Assembly (NCBI GenBank): GCA_963169055.1
Contig: CAUJFU010000326.1
Span: 1-28,812 of the forward strand
Source: Myxococcota bacterium
Lineage (GTDB): Bacteria; Myxococcota_C; UBA6777
Direction of reading: 5' to 3'
Length of the DNA: 28,812 bases
Of the stretch, positions 14,444 through 22,323 are shown one piece after another. Position 1 is the first letter of the stretch; every line of letters begins with the position of its first letter. The position numbers were made by a program, and so were the translations under genes. A model generated the notes under the pieces. That model ran no database searches. It saw only the letters and a program-made list of their open reading frames with translations, and was not told where the DNA came from.

Positions 14444-17400
14444 ATGACCCGCAAACGACTCTTCCTTGTCGATGGCTCTGCGCTCGTCTACCGCGCACAC
14501 TTCGCCTTTATCAAAAACCCCCTCCTCAACTCCCGAGGCGAAAACACCAGCGCCGTCTTTGGCTATATCAATATCCTTCTCAGCCTCCTCGACCGCGAAT
14601 CTCCCGAAGAGATCGCCGTCATCTTCGATTCTGCTGCCCCCACCTTCCGACACCAACTCTTCCCCGCATACAAGGCCACCCGCGAAAAAATGCCCGAAGA
14701 ACTGGCCGAACAACTCCCCATCATCCGCTACATCACCACCAGCCTCGGTATCAAGGTTTTGCACCAAAGCGGCGTCGAAGCTGACGATATCATCGGTACT
14801 CTCGCCAAACGCGGCGAAGCCGATGACCGCCATGTCTTGATCGTCTCGGGTGACAAAGACTTTGCCCAACTCGTCACCGAACACATCCACATCTACGACC
14901 CGGGAAGAGGCGGAAAACACGGCAAAGATCCCGAGCTGATCACCCCCCCACAAGTCCTCGAAAAATACGGCGTCCCACCCACCGAGATCGTCGACTATAT
15001 GGCCCTGCTCGGCGACCACTCCGACAACGTCCCCGGCGTCAAAGGCATCGGCGAAGTCACCGCCAAAAAACTGATCGCCGAATACCATAACCTCGACAAC
15101 CTGTATGCCCATCTCCCTCAAATCTCCGCTTCTGTCCGCACAAAACTCCATGTTCAAAAAGACATGGCCTATCTCTCCCGCGAACTCGTCACCCTCCAAA
15201 CCGACGTCGCGATATCCACCGACACCACCCACCTCTCACGCGGCCCCGTCGATGCCAAAGAACTCTACCGCCACTTCTCCGATCTCGAATTCCACAACCT
15301 CCTCAAACGCATCCCTCAGATCGCCAAAAGCGACGCTCCTCTCCCCACCTCCATCCCCCAACAAGCCCCCCAAGGACAATATCACCTGATCCGCGATCTT
15401 GACGGTCTATCCGAAGTGATCGCCACCTGCCAACACGCCGGCCAACTCTTCTTCCACCCTCTCATCGAGTACGACGATATCCGCCCTCATTACTTTGCCT
15501 TTGCTCTCTCTCACGGTGCTCAACAAGCATGGATCGCCATCCCTCAAACCTCCGCTCCTGCGCTCTCCACACCCCAAAACCCACCTCATACCACCCAAGA
15601 CCTTTTCACCCCCCCCCCACAAAGTCCCCTACCTACCGAACTTTCCACACCTTCGCAAAGTCCCCTACCTACCGAATCTTCCATCTCCCCACAAAATCCC
15701 CTACCTACCGAGCTTTCCACCTCATCACAGCAAAACGATCTCTCGGATCTTCCTCTCTTTGCAAAGGCTTTCTCACACGCTGCTTCCGCCTCGGCTCAGC
15801 CCCTTGCCTCCACACCAGCACAGCCTATCACTCAGACTCAGCCCCTTACCTCCATGCCAACACAGCCTTCTGCTTCAACCCCATCCGCCCAACCACCCAA
15901 CCCTCCGATGACATGGGCCGCTTGCCTTGAAGCCCTCAAGCCCCTGATCGAAGATCCAAAGCTCCCCAAATACGGACATGATCTCAAAGAGAGCGTGCTG
16001 CTCTTCGCCGAATACGGCATCCAACTTCAAGGACTCGCCCTTGACACCTTGCTCGCCGCCTACTTGATCAACCCCAACCGCGCCAATCAAGAACTCGATT
16101 CTCTCGCTCTCCAGATCCTTTCCTACCGAAAAAGCGCTGCTGATGATATCCGTGGCACAGGCCGAAAGCGCCGAACATGGGGCGAAGTCGACCACGCAGA
16201 CGTTGTTCGGTTCCTTGGCGAAGAGATCGATCTAATCGGCCAACTGGCCCCCCTCCTGCGCATACAACTCGAAGCAGGCTCGCTGTTTTCTCTGATGCAA
16301 GAACTCGAAACCCCCCTTATATCGGTCCTCGCAGAGATGGAACGGCTGGGGGTCGCGCTGGACTTGCCGCTGCTCAAGAACCTGCATGACGAGATGGACA
16401 CGCGCTTACAACGGATGATGCTGGAGATCCAAGCCTACGCCGAAGATCCCCAATTCAACGTCAACTCCAACCAACAGATCGCTCAACTCCTTTACGAAAA
16501 ACTCCAGATCCACACAACTCTCGGCATCGAACTCAAAAAAACCAAAAAAGGCACCGCCTACAGCACCGACAGCGAAACCCTCGAACAACTCGCCGAACAC
16601 CCACTCCCACGCTTGATCCTCGATTATCGCGAACTTCAAAAACTCCTCTCCACCTACATCGACGCTCTGCCCGTCCTCACACGCACCGACGCACAGGGCG
16701 TCCCGCGCATCCACACCCGCTTTCGCCAAGCCCACACCGCAACGGGCCGTCTCTCTAGCTTTTCCCCCAATCTACAAAACATCCCCACCCGCACCGAACA
16801 AGGCCGCGCCATCCGCAACGCCTTCATCGCTGGCCCTCCACGATGGCGCATCCTCAGCGCCGATTACTCGCAAGTCGAACTCCGACTGCTTGCCCATATC
16901 AGCCAAGATCCCGTACTCACCGATGCTTTCCACAAAGGTATCGACATCCACGCCCGCACAGCCGGCTTAATCTTCGATATCGACCCTAGCGAAGTCACCC
17001 CCTCACAACGCAGCACCGCAAAAGCCATCAACTTCGGCATCATCTACGGCATGGGCCCACCACGCCTCGCCAAAGAAATCAACGTCAGCATCGAAGAAGC
17101 TGCGCATTTCATCAAAGCCTATTTCGCTTCGTACCCCAAGGTCAAAGCCTACCTTGACGACACCATCGAATACGCCCGTAAAAACGGCTACGTCGAAACC
17201 TTGCTTGGGCGAAGACGCGCCATCCACGACCTCGACTCCGAAGATGCCCGCACACGCGCAGCCGCACGCAATATCGCCGTCAACACTCCCATCCAAGGCA
17301 GCGCCGCAGATCTGATCAAACGTGCGATGATCCGCATCCAACAGCGCCTCCAACAACAATCCCTTTCGGCCCGTATGCTTCTCCAGATCCACGACGAATT

Positions 17401-17536
17401 GCTCTTTGAAGTCCCACCCGACGAGATCGACACCCTCTCCAAACTCTTGCGCGAAGAGATGCAACAAGCCATGTCCCTGCGCGTCCCTCTCGTCGTCGAT
17501 ATCGGACACGGACCCAACTGGGCCGAAGCGCACTAA
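14444..17536 (+). CDS. polA: DNA polymerase I with degenerate 3'-5' exonuclease domain
   Basis: The 1030-residue product is the repair and gap-filling polymerase. Residues 1 to about 290 form the 5'-nuclease: FLVDGSALVYRAHFA, VIFDS, KATREKMPEEL, GVEADDIIGTLA, SGDKDF and GDHSDNVPGVKGIGE. The polymerase domain has motif A SADYSQVELRLLAH, motif B RSTAKAINFGIIYG and motif C LQIHDELLFEV. The intervening exonuclease-like domain lacks the catalytic D-x-E: the equivalent strand reads FFHPLIEYDD, so proofreading is probably lost, as in Taq polymerase. This domain is interrupted at about residues 370-485 by a Pro/Ser/Thr/Gln-rich insert containing three 12-residue repeats, which explains the length above the usual 850-930. 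It starts nine bases after pncB; a MutS-like gene follows 58 bases later. Confidence 0.97.
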   Translation: MTRKRLFLVDGSALVYRAHFAFIKNPLLNSRGENTSAVFGYINILLSLLDRESPEEIAVIFDSAAPTFRHQLFPAYKATREKMPEELAEQLPIIRYITTSLGIKVLHQSGVEADDIIGTLAKRGEADDRHVLIVSGDKDFAQLVTEHIHIYDPGRGGKHGKDPELITPPQVLEKYGVPPTEIVDYMALLGDHSDNVPGVKGIGEVTAKKLIAEYHNLDNLYAHLPQISASVRTKLHVQKDMAYLSRELVTLQTDVAISTDTTHLSRGPVDAKELYRHFSDLEFHNLLKRIPQIAKSDAPLPTSIPQQAPQGQYHLIRDLDGLSEVIATCQHAGQLFFHPLIEYDDIRPHYFAFALSHGAQQAWIAIPQTSAPALSTPQNPPHTTQDLFTPPPQSPLPTELSTPSQSPLPTESSISPQNPLPTELSTSSQQNDLSDLPLFAKAFSHAASASAQPLASTPAQPITQTQPLTSMPTQPSASTPSAQPPNPPMTWAACLEALKPLIEDPKLPKYGHDLKESVLLFAEYGIQLQGLALDTLLAAYLINPNRANQELDSLALQILSYRKSAADDIRGTGRKRRTWGEVDHADVVRFLGEEIDLIGQLAPLLRIQLEAGSLFSLMQELETPLISVLAEMERLGVALDLPLLKNLHDEMDTRLQRMMLEIQAYAEDPQFNVNSNQQIAQLLYEKLQIHTTLGIELKKTKKGTAYSTDSETLEQLAEHPLPRLILDYRELQKLLSTYIDALPVLTRTDAQGVPRIHTRFRQAHTATGRLSSFSPNLQNIPTRTEQGRAIRNAFIAGPPRWRILSADYSQVELRLLAHISQDPVLTDAFHKGIDIHARTAGLIFDIDPSEVTPSQRSTAKAINFGIIYGMGPPRLAKEINVSIEEAAHFIKAYFASYPKVKAYLDDTIEYARKNGYVETLLGRRRAIHDLDSEDARTRAAARNIAVNTPIQGSAADLIKRAMIRIQQRLQQQSLSARMLLQIHDELLFEVPPDEIDTLSKLLREEMQQAMSLRVPLVVDIGHGPNWAEAH
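15620..15727 (+). repeat. 36-bp tandem repeat (three units) inside polA
   Basis: Units start at 15620, 15656 and 15692 with a period of exactly 36 bases. Each contains CCCCTACCTACCGA and encodes a 12-residue Q-x-P-L-P-T-E-x-S-x-x-x repeat in frame. A fourth position (15728) has already diverged. A second Gln/Pro/Thr/Ser-rich stretch follows (to about 15900). Such arrays change in copy number by slippage without breaking the frame. Confidence 0.9.
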
Positions 17537-17594
17537 CACCAATCCCCCGATGCTTGGGCCTGAGCGTCGGCATCACCAAAGGATCATTTCTCGG

Positions 17595-19490
17595 ATGGCG
17601 ACCTCTTCTCTTCCCTCCCCAACCAACGTCAACACACAACACATCCTTGCACGCTACCAACAGATCATCACCGAACAGCGGCAGATCGCAGCCGAACGCA
17701 AAGCCCAAGGCCAACGTATGCCTTGGGTGCGTGGCGGACTTTTTCTTATCCTGATCGTCTTGCTCAGTCTTGGACTTTCTGGAGAACTCTTTGTCGGTTG
17801 GTGGCTGCCGACCTTAGCCGTGTGTGCGGCTTTTGTGTACGCAGTCTCGCACCACCGTCTCCTGCGTAGACAACAGCAAGACGCCGAACTGATGGCCGCT
17901 GTATGCCAGCGCGGTCTTGATCGCATCGAAGATCGTTGGCACGCCTTCACTCGACGCGGTGAACGCTTCCAAGATGACGATCACCCTTACGCCCAAGATC
18001 TCGATATCTTCGGACAAGGCTCCCTCTTCCAACTTCTTCACACCATGCACACCCACTTCGGCGAAGAAACCTTGGCGCAATGGCTCTGTCAAGCCGCTGC
18101 TCCCGACGAGATCAAACAGCGCCAAGCCATCATCGCCTCCCTCGCCCAGCACAGCCAGATGCGCCGATCCCTCGAACGCGAAGGCATCCGTCTTCAACTC
18201 GCAGAAGAACCCCAAACCCAAGACCTCCCCGACCCCGAACCCTTTCTCCGATGGGCCGAAGGCGGCGCTTTTCTGCAAAACAAACCTTTCCTCAAATACT
18301 GGATCTGGATCTCCCCCCTCTGGGTCTCCGTCGCTTTTCTTCTTCAACAAACCACCGCAAAGATCAGCGCCGCATGGTGGGCCTTACCGCTCTTTGCACA
18401 ACTTCTGCTCGCTTATGGCATCGGTGGAAGCGTCGTCTCCATCCTCGCAAGCGTCTCCATGCGAGAAAAAGTCTTCTTGCTCTACGCTTCACTGTTTTCC
18501 GTGATCGATCAAGAAAAAACCGAAGAACACTCCCCTCTTCGCGCCCTTCAAGAACAACTTCGCGCCCAAGGAGCCGCTCCCCACGAAGAGATGGCCCGCC
18601 TTCAAAAGATCATCGACATGAGTGACGTCCGCTACTCCGGCCTGATCCACTTCCCGCTTAACACCATCTTCTTTTGGGATCTCCACTGCCTTACCCGCCT
18701 CGAAGCTTGGCAACATCGCGTCGGCCCCAAAGTCCGCTCTTGGTTTGAAACGCTCGGACAGATCGAAGCTCTTTGCGCGCTCGCCACCTTTGCCGAAGAA
18801 TCTCCCGAAGCGGCCTACCCCACCTTCGCCCAAACGACCGAAGACATCTGCTTTGACGCCAAAGATCTCTCCCATCCCTTGCTCCCACGGCGCTCTCGCG
18901 TTCCCAACGATCTACGCCTCGACAATCAAACTCCCCTCTTGTTGCTCACAGGTTCCAATATGTCCGGCAAAAGCACGCTCTTACGCACCATCGGCATCAA
19001 CGCAACGCTCGCTTATACGGGCGCACCCGTCTGTGCAACCTCGCTCCATCTCTCTCCCCACCTTCAGATCGCCACCAGTATGCGCATCAAAGACTCGCTC
19101 GAACACGGGATCTCTTTCTTTATGGCCGAACTCTACCGACTCAAGCGCGTCCTCGATCTCCGCCAACACGACAAACCTCTCTTCTATCTCCTTGACGAGA
19201 TCCTCCACGGCACAAACACCCTCGAACGCCGCATCGCCGCCCTCGGGATCATCGCGCAACTCCTCGATTCTCGCTCCATCGGCTCGGTCTCTACGCACGA
19301 TATGGAACTCAGCGAAAAATGCAAACGCTTCCACGACAAAGTCCGCTTCGCTTATCTCAGCGATCAGATCGCTGACCGTCAAATGCGCTTTGATTACAAA
19401 CTCCGACAAGGCATCTCCCCCACCACCAACGCCCTCAAACTCATGGAGATCGTCGGAATCGAACTCCCCGACGGATCGCATTCTTGGTGA
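17595..19490 (+). CDS. Membrane-anchored MutS-family ATPase
   Basis: The 631-residue product has a MutS-type ATPase domain at its C-terminus: Walker A LTGSNMSGKSTLLRTIG (about 450-463), a block with ATSMRIKDSLEHGISFFMAEL, Walker B FYLLDEILHGTNTLER (about 528-541) and the switch STHD. Upstream are a MutS lever/core-like helical region and two pairs of transmembrane helices, at about 47-84 and about 235-290. The mismatch-recognition and connector domains of MutS are absent. This layout matches the uncharacterised membrane MutS-like group rather than MutS or MutS2, which has an Smr domain. ATG 17595 has AAAGGA upstream; an ATG at 17550 has no ribosome site. It follows polA at 58 bases, possibly in one transcript. 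What it acts on is unknown. Confidence 0.88.
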   Translation: MATSSLPSPTNVNTQHILARYQQIITEQRQIAAERKAQGQRMPWVRGGLFLILIVLLSLGLSGELFVGWWLPTLAVCAAFVYAVSHHRLLRRQQQDAELMAAVCQRGLDRIEDRWHAFTRRGERFQDDDHPYAQDLDIFGQGSLFQLLHTMHTHFGEETLAQWLCQAAAPDEIKQRQAIIASLAQHSQMRRSLEREGIRLQLAEEPQTQDLPDPEPFLRWAEGGAFLQNKPFLKYWIWISPLWVSVAFLLQQTTAKISAAWWALPLFAQLLLAYGIGGSVVSILASVSMREKVFLLYASLFSVIDQEKTEEHSPLRALQEQLRAQGAAPHEEMARLQKIIDMSDVRYSGLIHFPLNTIFFWDLHCLTRLEAWQHRVGPKVRSWFETLGQIEALCALATFAEESPEAAYPTFAQTTEDICFDAKDLSHPLLPRRSRVPNDLRLDNQTPLLLLTGSNMSGKSTLLRTIGINATLAYTGAPVCATSLHLSPHLQIATSMRIKDSLEHGISFFMAELYRLKRVLDLRQHDKPLFYLLDEILHGTNTLERRIAALGIIAQLLDSRSIGSVSTHDMELSEKCKRFHDKVRFAYLSDQIADRQMRFDYKLRQGISPTTNALKLMEIVGIELPDGSHSW

Positions 19491-19498
19491 TTTCACGG

Positions 19499-19560
19499 GC
19501 GCGGCTCCCTTGACCCCGAATGGACGGGGTGATTAGCGCTTTTCAGACAAACGCTTGCGA
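19499..19560 (-). repeat. Dispersed palindromic repeat, partial copy E, overlapping a gene 3' end
   Basis: On the minus strand this reads CGTTTGTCTGAAAAG, a CACCCCGTCCAT block and CGGGGTCAAGGGAGCCGCG, closely matching the middle of copies B and D. The stop codon (19533-19535) and last residues of the metallophosphoesterase lie inside it. The outer parts of the element are missing. It sits between two convergent genes whose stops are 42 bases apart. Confidence 0.65.
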
Positions 19561-20267
19561 TCCCACACGACTTCGTGACCATCCTCCACAAAGTGCAACC
19601 TTACGGTATCGGCCTCTTGTGGGCGGCGCGTAAGAAATCCCACCAAACACACTGCGTACGGGGCTCCCAAAGCACCCGCATTCAAACACAAGCAATCACC
19701 GACCAGATCGGCCCCTCTTGCTTCGTGGATATGACCGCACACCAAAAATCCCCGATGCTTCGACGCATGGGTGCGGATGGCTTCGCTTCCGACATGCTCT
19801 CCTGTGTGATACAGCCGATCCAACTCCGTTCTCACAGGCGGCGCGTGGCAGAGCAAGATATCCACCTCGGGGATCGCCAACGCCGCAATCTCTTCTTCGT
19901 CCCACTCGTAAGGAAACCCAAACCGTTGCGGCCCCGCTCCACCGATCCCAAACACACGAAACCCCGCGATCTCTGCAACCCGTCGATCGATCTGCCCCGC
20001 ACCATCGAGATCAGGCAAATCGTGATTCCCTGCCACCCACAAAAACGGCTTTCCCAACGCGCCCACGCGCTCAAAGATCGCCTCAATAGACGCATGGTAT
20101 CTCGCCAATCCACCGAGGTTTGAGCGCGCATCACCCCACAACGTATTCACCCCAAGATCGCCCACCAACAAGATCCCATCGACCTCTCGACGCTTCACCA
20201 CCTCCAGTACACGATCCAACATCCCCAACTCACCGTGGATATCACCGATCACCGCCAACTCTGACAT
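19533..20267 (-). CDS. Calcineurin-like metallophosphoesterase
   Basis: A 244-residue cytosolic protein with all class motifs: GDIHG (D9, H11), VGDLG (D37), AGNHD (N81, H82), CHAPP (H141) and CGHIHE (H179, H181), which bind a two-metal centre. Such enzymes cleave phosphomono- or phosphodiesters. The compact size and GHxH ending resemble YfcE/MJ0936-type phosphodiesterases, but the substrate cannot be read from sequence. ATG 20267 is preceded by AGAGGAACGG; an upstream extension to 20336 lacks homology. The last eight or so residues (RKRLSEKR) and stop come from partial repeat copy E, so the original C-terminus was probably replaced. Confidence 0.92.
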   Translation of the reverse strand: MSELAVIGDIHGELGMLDRVLEVVKRREVDGILLVGDLGVNTLWGDARSNLGGLARYHASIEAIFERVGALGKPFLWVAGNHDLPDLDGAGQIDRRVAEIAGFRVFGIGGAGPQRFGFPYEWDEEEIAALAIPEVDILLCHAPPVRTELDRLYHTGEHVGSEAIRTHASKHRGFLVCGHIHEARGADLVGDCLCLNAGALGAPYAVCLVGFLTRRPQEADTVRLHFVEDGHEVVWDRKRLSEKR

Positions 20268-20418
20268 CCCGCACCGTTCCTCTCTTGTTGACTTTGGCTT
20301 TTGTGTGGCAACATTCTTCCTCCAGAACGTCCCCACCGTTCGCAGGGTTTGCCAAATACTTCATCCACAAAACGGGTTCCTTCCACCAAGGCAACTCGCC
20401 CCACATCGCGAGGCTTTT

Positions 20419-20871
20419 ATGGATTCTATCTCTACACTTCTTGGCGACGACCACGATCGGCTTGACGCGATACTGGCCCAATTCCTCGAAGAAGACGATC
20501 TACCCACCGCCAAGAAACTATTTGCCGCCTTCGACCTCGGCTTACGCGCCCACATCGACTGGGAAGAAGACTTACTTTTTCCTGCCTTCGAGGAAAAAAC
20601 CAGAATGACCGACAGCGGTCCAACCTTCGTTATGCGCATGGAACACGCCGAGATCAAACAACACCTCCAACACATCCAAGAATCCATCGGCACAAAAGAA
20701 CTCGCCTCCGCAGTAGAAGAATTATTACAGGTTCTCTTCCATCACAACCAAAAAGAAGAAAGAATCTTGTACCCTTGGATCGATCGGGCTCTCTCTCCCA
20801 AAAGACTCGCCAGCATGATCCAGCGCATCAAAAGCGAACAAGAAAAACTCCTTCCCCCCGCCAACCCTTAA
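20419..20871 (+). CDS. Hemerythrin-like HHE protein
   Basis: A 150-residue four-helix protein with the hemerythrin iron ligand pattern: H12 (DDHDRL), H45 and E49 (RAHIDWEEDLLFP), H76 (MEHAEIKQHL), and H108/H109 with E113/E114 (FHHNQKEERILYPW). It probably carries a di-iron centre and may handle oxygen, nitric oxide or iron repair, like the DnrN/YtfE or simpler cation-binding HHE proteins. No ScdA N-terminal domain is present. ATG 20419 is preceded by GAGG at five bases. It is divergent from the metallophosphoesterase and convergent with the methyltransferase. Confidence 0.92.
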   Translation: MDSISTLLGDDHDRLDAILAQFLEEDDLPTAKKLFAAFDLGLRAHIDWEEDLLFPAFEEKTRMTDSGPTFVMRMEHAEIKQHLQHIQESIGTKELASAVEELLQVLFHHNQKEERILYPWIDRALSPKRLASMIQRIKSEQEKLLPPANP

Positions 20872-20930
20872 ACGTACCGCATCGCCCCTACCAAAAACGC
20901 TCGATACGTCAGATGTTTCGAGGAAAATCA

Positions 20931-22043
20931 TCACTCCTCCCCACCCAACAACGGAACCTTCGGCCTTTTTTGATCCGCACCAAGACGCTGCGCATCCTCC
21001 GCCAAAGGCTGCCCACGCGAGACAATGTACACATACTCTTTGTTCCTCAAGTGGCTGATCTTTCCAACTTTTTCACCTTTCAGGTTGTGGATGCCGATCT
21101 GCGCCCCCACATAACGCTTAAAATCATTTTCGAGGGTCGTGACTTTTCCTTGCCCTTCCCAAAGCCCCGAAAGCATCGCCTCCATCGCTTCGCGCTGAAT
21201 GTACCCCTCGTTGTTGAAAGAGACCACGATCACAGGCGCACGCACAGCTTCCAACAACTGCCGTAATGCTCCCGCAAATTGCGGGCGGGAATTAAAGATG
21301 CTTTGCCGTTGCCGAACATCTACTCGCTTGCATGCCACTCCGTAAACTTCGGGCTTATCCCATCGAACAAGAGACTCCCAGATGTGATAATTTCCGAGAT
21401 ACGAATGTTGATTGTAGGGCGGATCAAGATAAGCCACATCCGCTTCCGATCTTTGCGCCGCTTCCAACGCATCAAGGCACGTCACCCGCCCTTTTCCGTG
21501 TGCTGCACGCGGCAACACCTCAGGGATCCGAAGCTCCAAATCCTTGTAAGAGCGCGCTGCCCACGTTTTTAGATAGGCCATCTGTAGCCCTGTCGTCGAA
21601 TCCACCCGATCTGCCGCCTCCATCAACGAAACCAACATCACGGCTTCCAACTCAGGCTCCAAGCCTTTCGCAACCATCGCTTCGCGGATCGCGTCGATCC
21701 GTTCCCCGTTCTTTGGTTGAAAAAAGCGCGAACGCACACAAAAAGTCTCTGTAAAATAACCTGCTTGCCCTTTGATATCGTTGAATTCGCGCACCAGCTT
21801 CTTCGCATCGTCGAGGAGATCTTCGGCGTCAGCTTGCACATAACAACGCGCCAACGTCGCTGCATACGCATTGCAATCATTCGAAAAGACCTGATACCCC
21901 GCAGCTTTCAGCGCATGTCCGACCCGCGCTGTCCCCGAGAAAAGGTCGATCACTGTCTTTGCCTGTGTGGCTTGTTTAACAGCTTCCATGATCACAGGGA
22001 TCAGCATTCTCTTTGAACCGATGTATTTGATCACAAACGACAC
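20931..22043 (-). CDS. D12-class DNA adenine N6-methyltransferase
   Basis: The 370-residue product has the D12-class layout: N-terminal FVIKYIGSKR with the SAM-binding block DLFSGTARVG (about 33-42), and catalytic motif IV DPPYNQHSY with Asp207. A long conserved tail follows (NYHIWESLVRWDKPEVYGVA, VVVSFNNEGYI). It methylates adenine N6 in an unknown target. No restriction endonuclease lies next to it, so it seems a solitary methyltransferase. GTG 22043 is preferred: AAGG lies five bases upstream, and a strong promoter (22091-22119) would put the transcript start only about five bases before the alternative ATG at 22079. Confidence 0.88.
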   Translation of the reverse strand: MSFVIKYIGSKRMLIPVIMEAVKQATQAKTVIDLFSGTARVGHALKAAGYQVFSNDCNAYAATLARCYVQADAEDLLDDAKKLVREFNDIKGQAGYFTETFCVRSRFFQPKNGERIDAIREAMVAKGLEPELEAVMLVSLMEAADRVDSTTGLQMAYLKTWAARSYKDLELRIPEVLPRAAHGKGRVTCLDALEAAQRSEADVAYLDPPYNQHSYLGNYHIWESLVRWDKPEVYGVACKRVDVRQRQSIFNSRPQFAGALRQLLEAVRAPVIVVSFNNEGYIQREAMEAMLSGLWEGQGKVTTLENDFKRYVGAQIGIHNLKGEKVGKISHLRNKEYVYIVSRGQPLAEDAQRLGADQKRPKVPLLGGEE

Positions 22044-22090
22044 CCCGACCTTGCATTCGCGTCTTGCGCGCCCGACCATCCTGAGGGATC

Positions 22091-22119
22091 GGTATAAGCG
22101 CAGAAAAAACCGCTGTCAA
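22091..22119 (-). promoter_or_regulatory. Strong candidate sigma70 promoter for the methyltransferase
   Basis: On the minus strand TTGACA (22119-22114), a 17-base spacer and TATACC (22096-22091): perfect -35, 4/6 -10, optimal spacing. The predicted transcript start near 22084 argues for the GTG start at 22043 or close to it. Confidence 0.5.
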
Positions 22120-22138
22120 CGCGATAGGTGTCACGCGG

Positions 22139-22270
22139 TTGGCGAAAAAACCCGTGTTCGCGCCAGTTCAAGCGGAGCCGCCGTCGGCTTGAAAAATGCC
22201 TGCTCGCCCCGTCAATACGGGGTCAAGGGAGCCGCGCTCCCTTGCGGGGTGTGGGGCCGCGCCCCACAAA
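22139..22270 (+). repeat. Dispersed palindromic repeat, copy B
   Basis: 132 bp, the cleanest copy. It opens GGCGAAAAAACCCGTGTTCG and ends with two strong palindromes, GGGAGCCGCGCTCCC and TGTGGGGCCGCGCCCCACA. It occupies most of the space between the methyltransferase promoter and the LuxR-family gene and ends 53 bases before that gene's ATG. Confidence 0.85.
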
Positions 22271-22323
22271 ATAAATCCAACCGCGCAAATCCGTCCTCCC
22301 CCCAAACGCTTGGAGCGGCCCAG

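Noticed and set aside
15620-15727. Regularly spaced 36-bp repeats, superficially CRISPR-like
   Set aside because: The units are directly adjacent with no spacers, keep the polA reading frame and encode a 12-residue peptide repeat.
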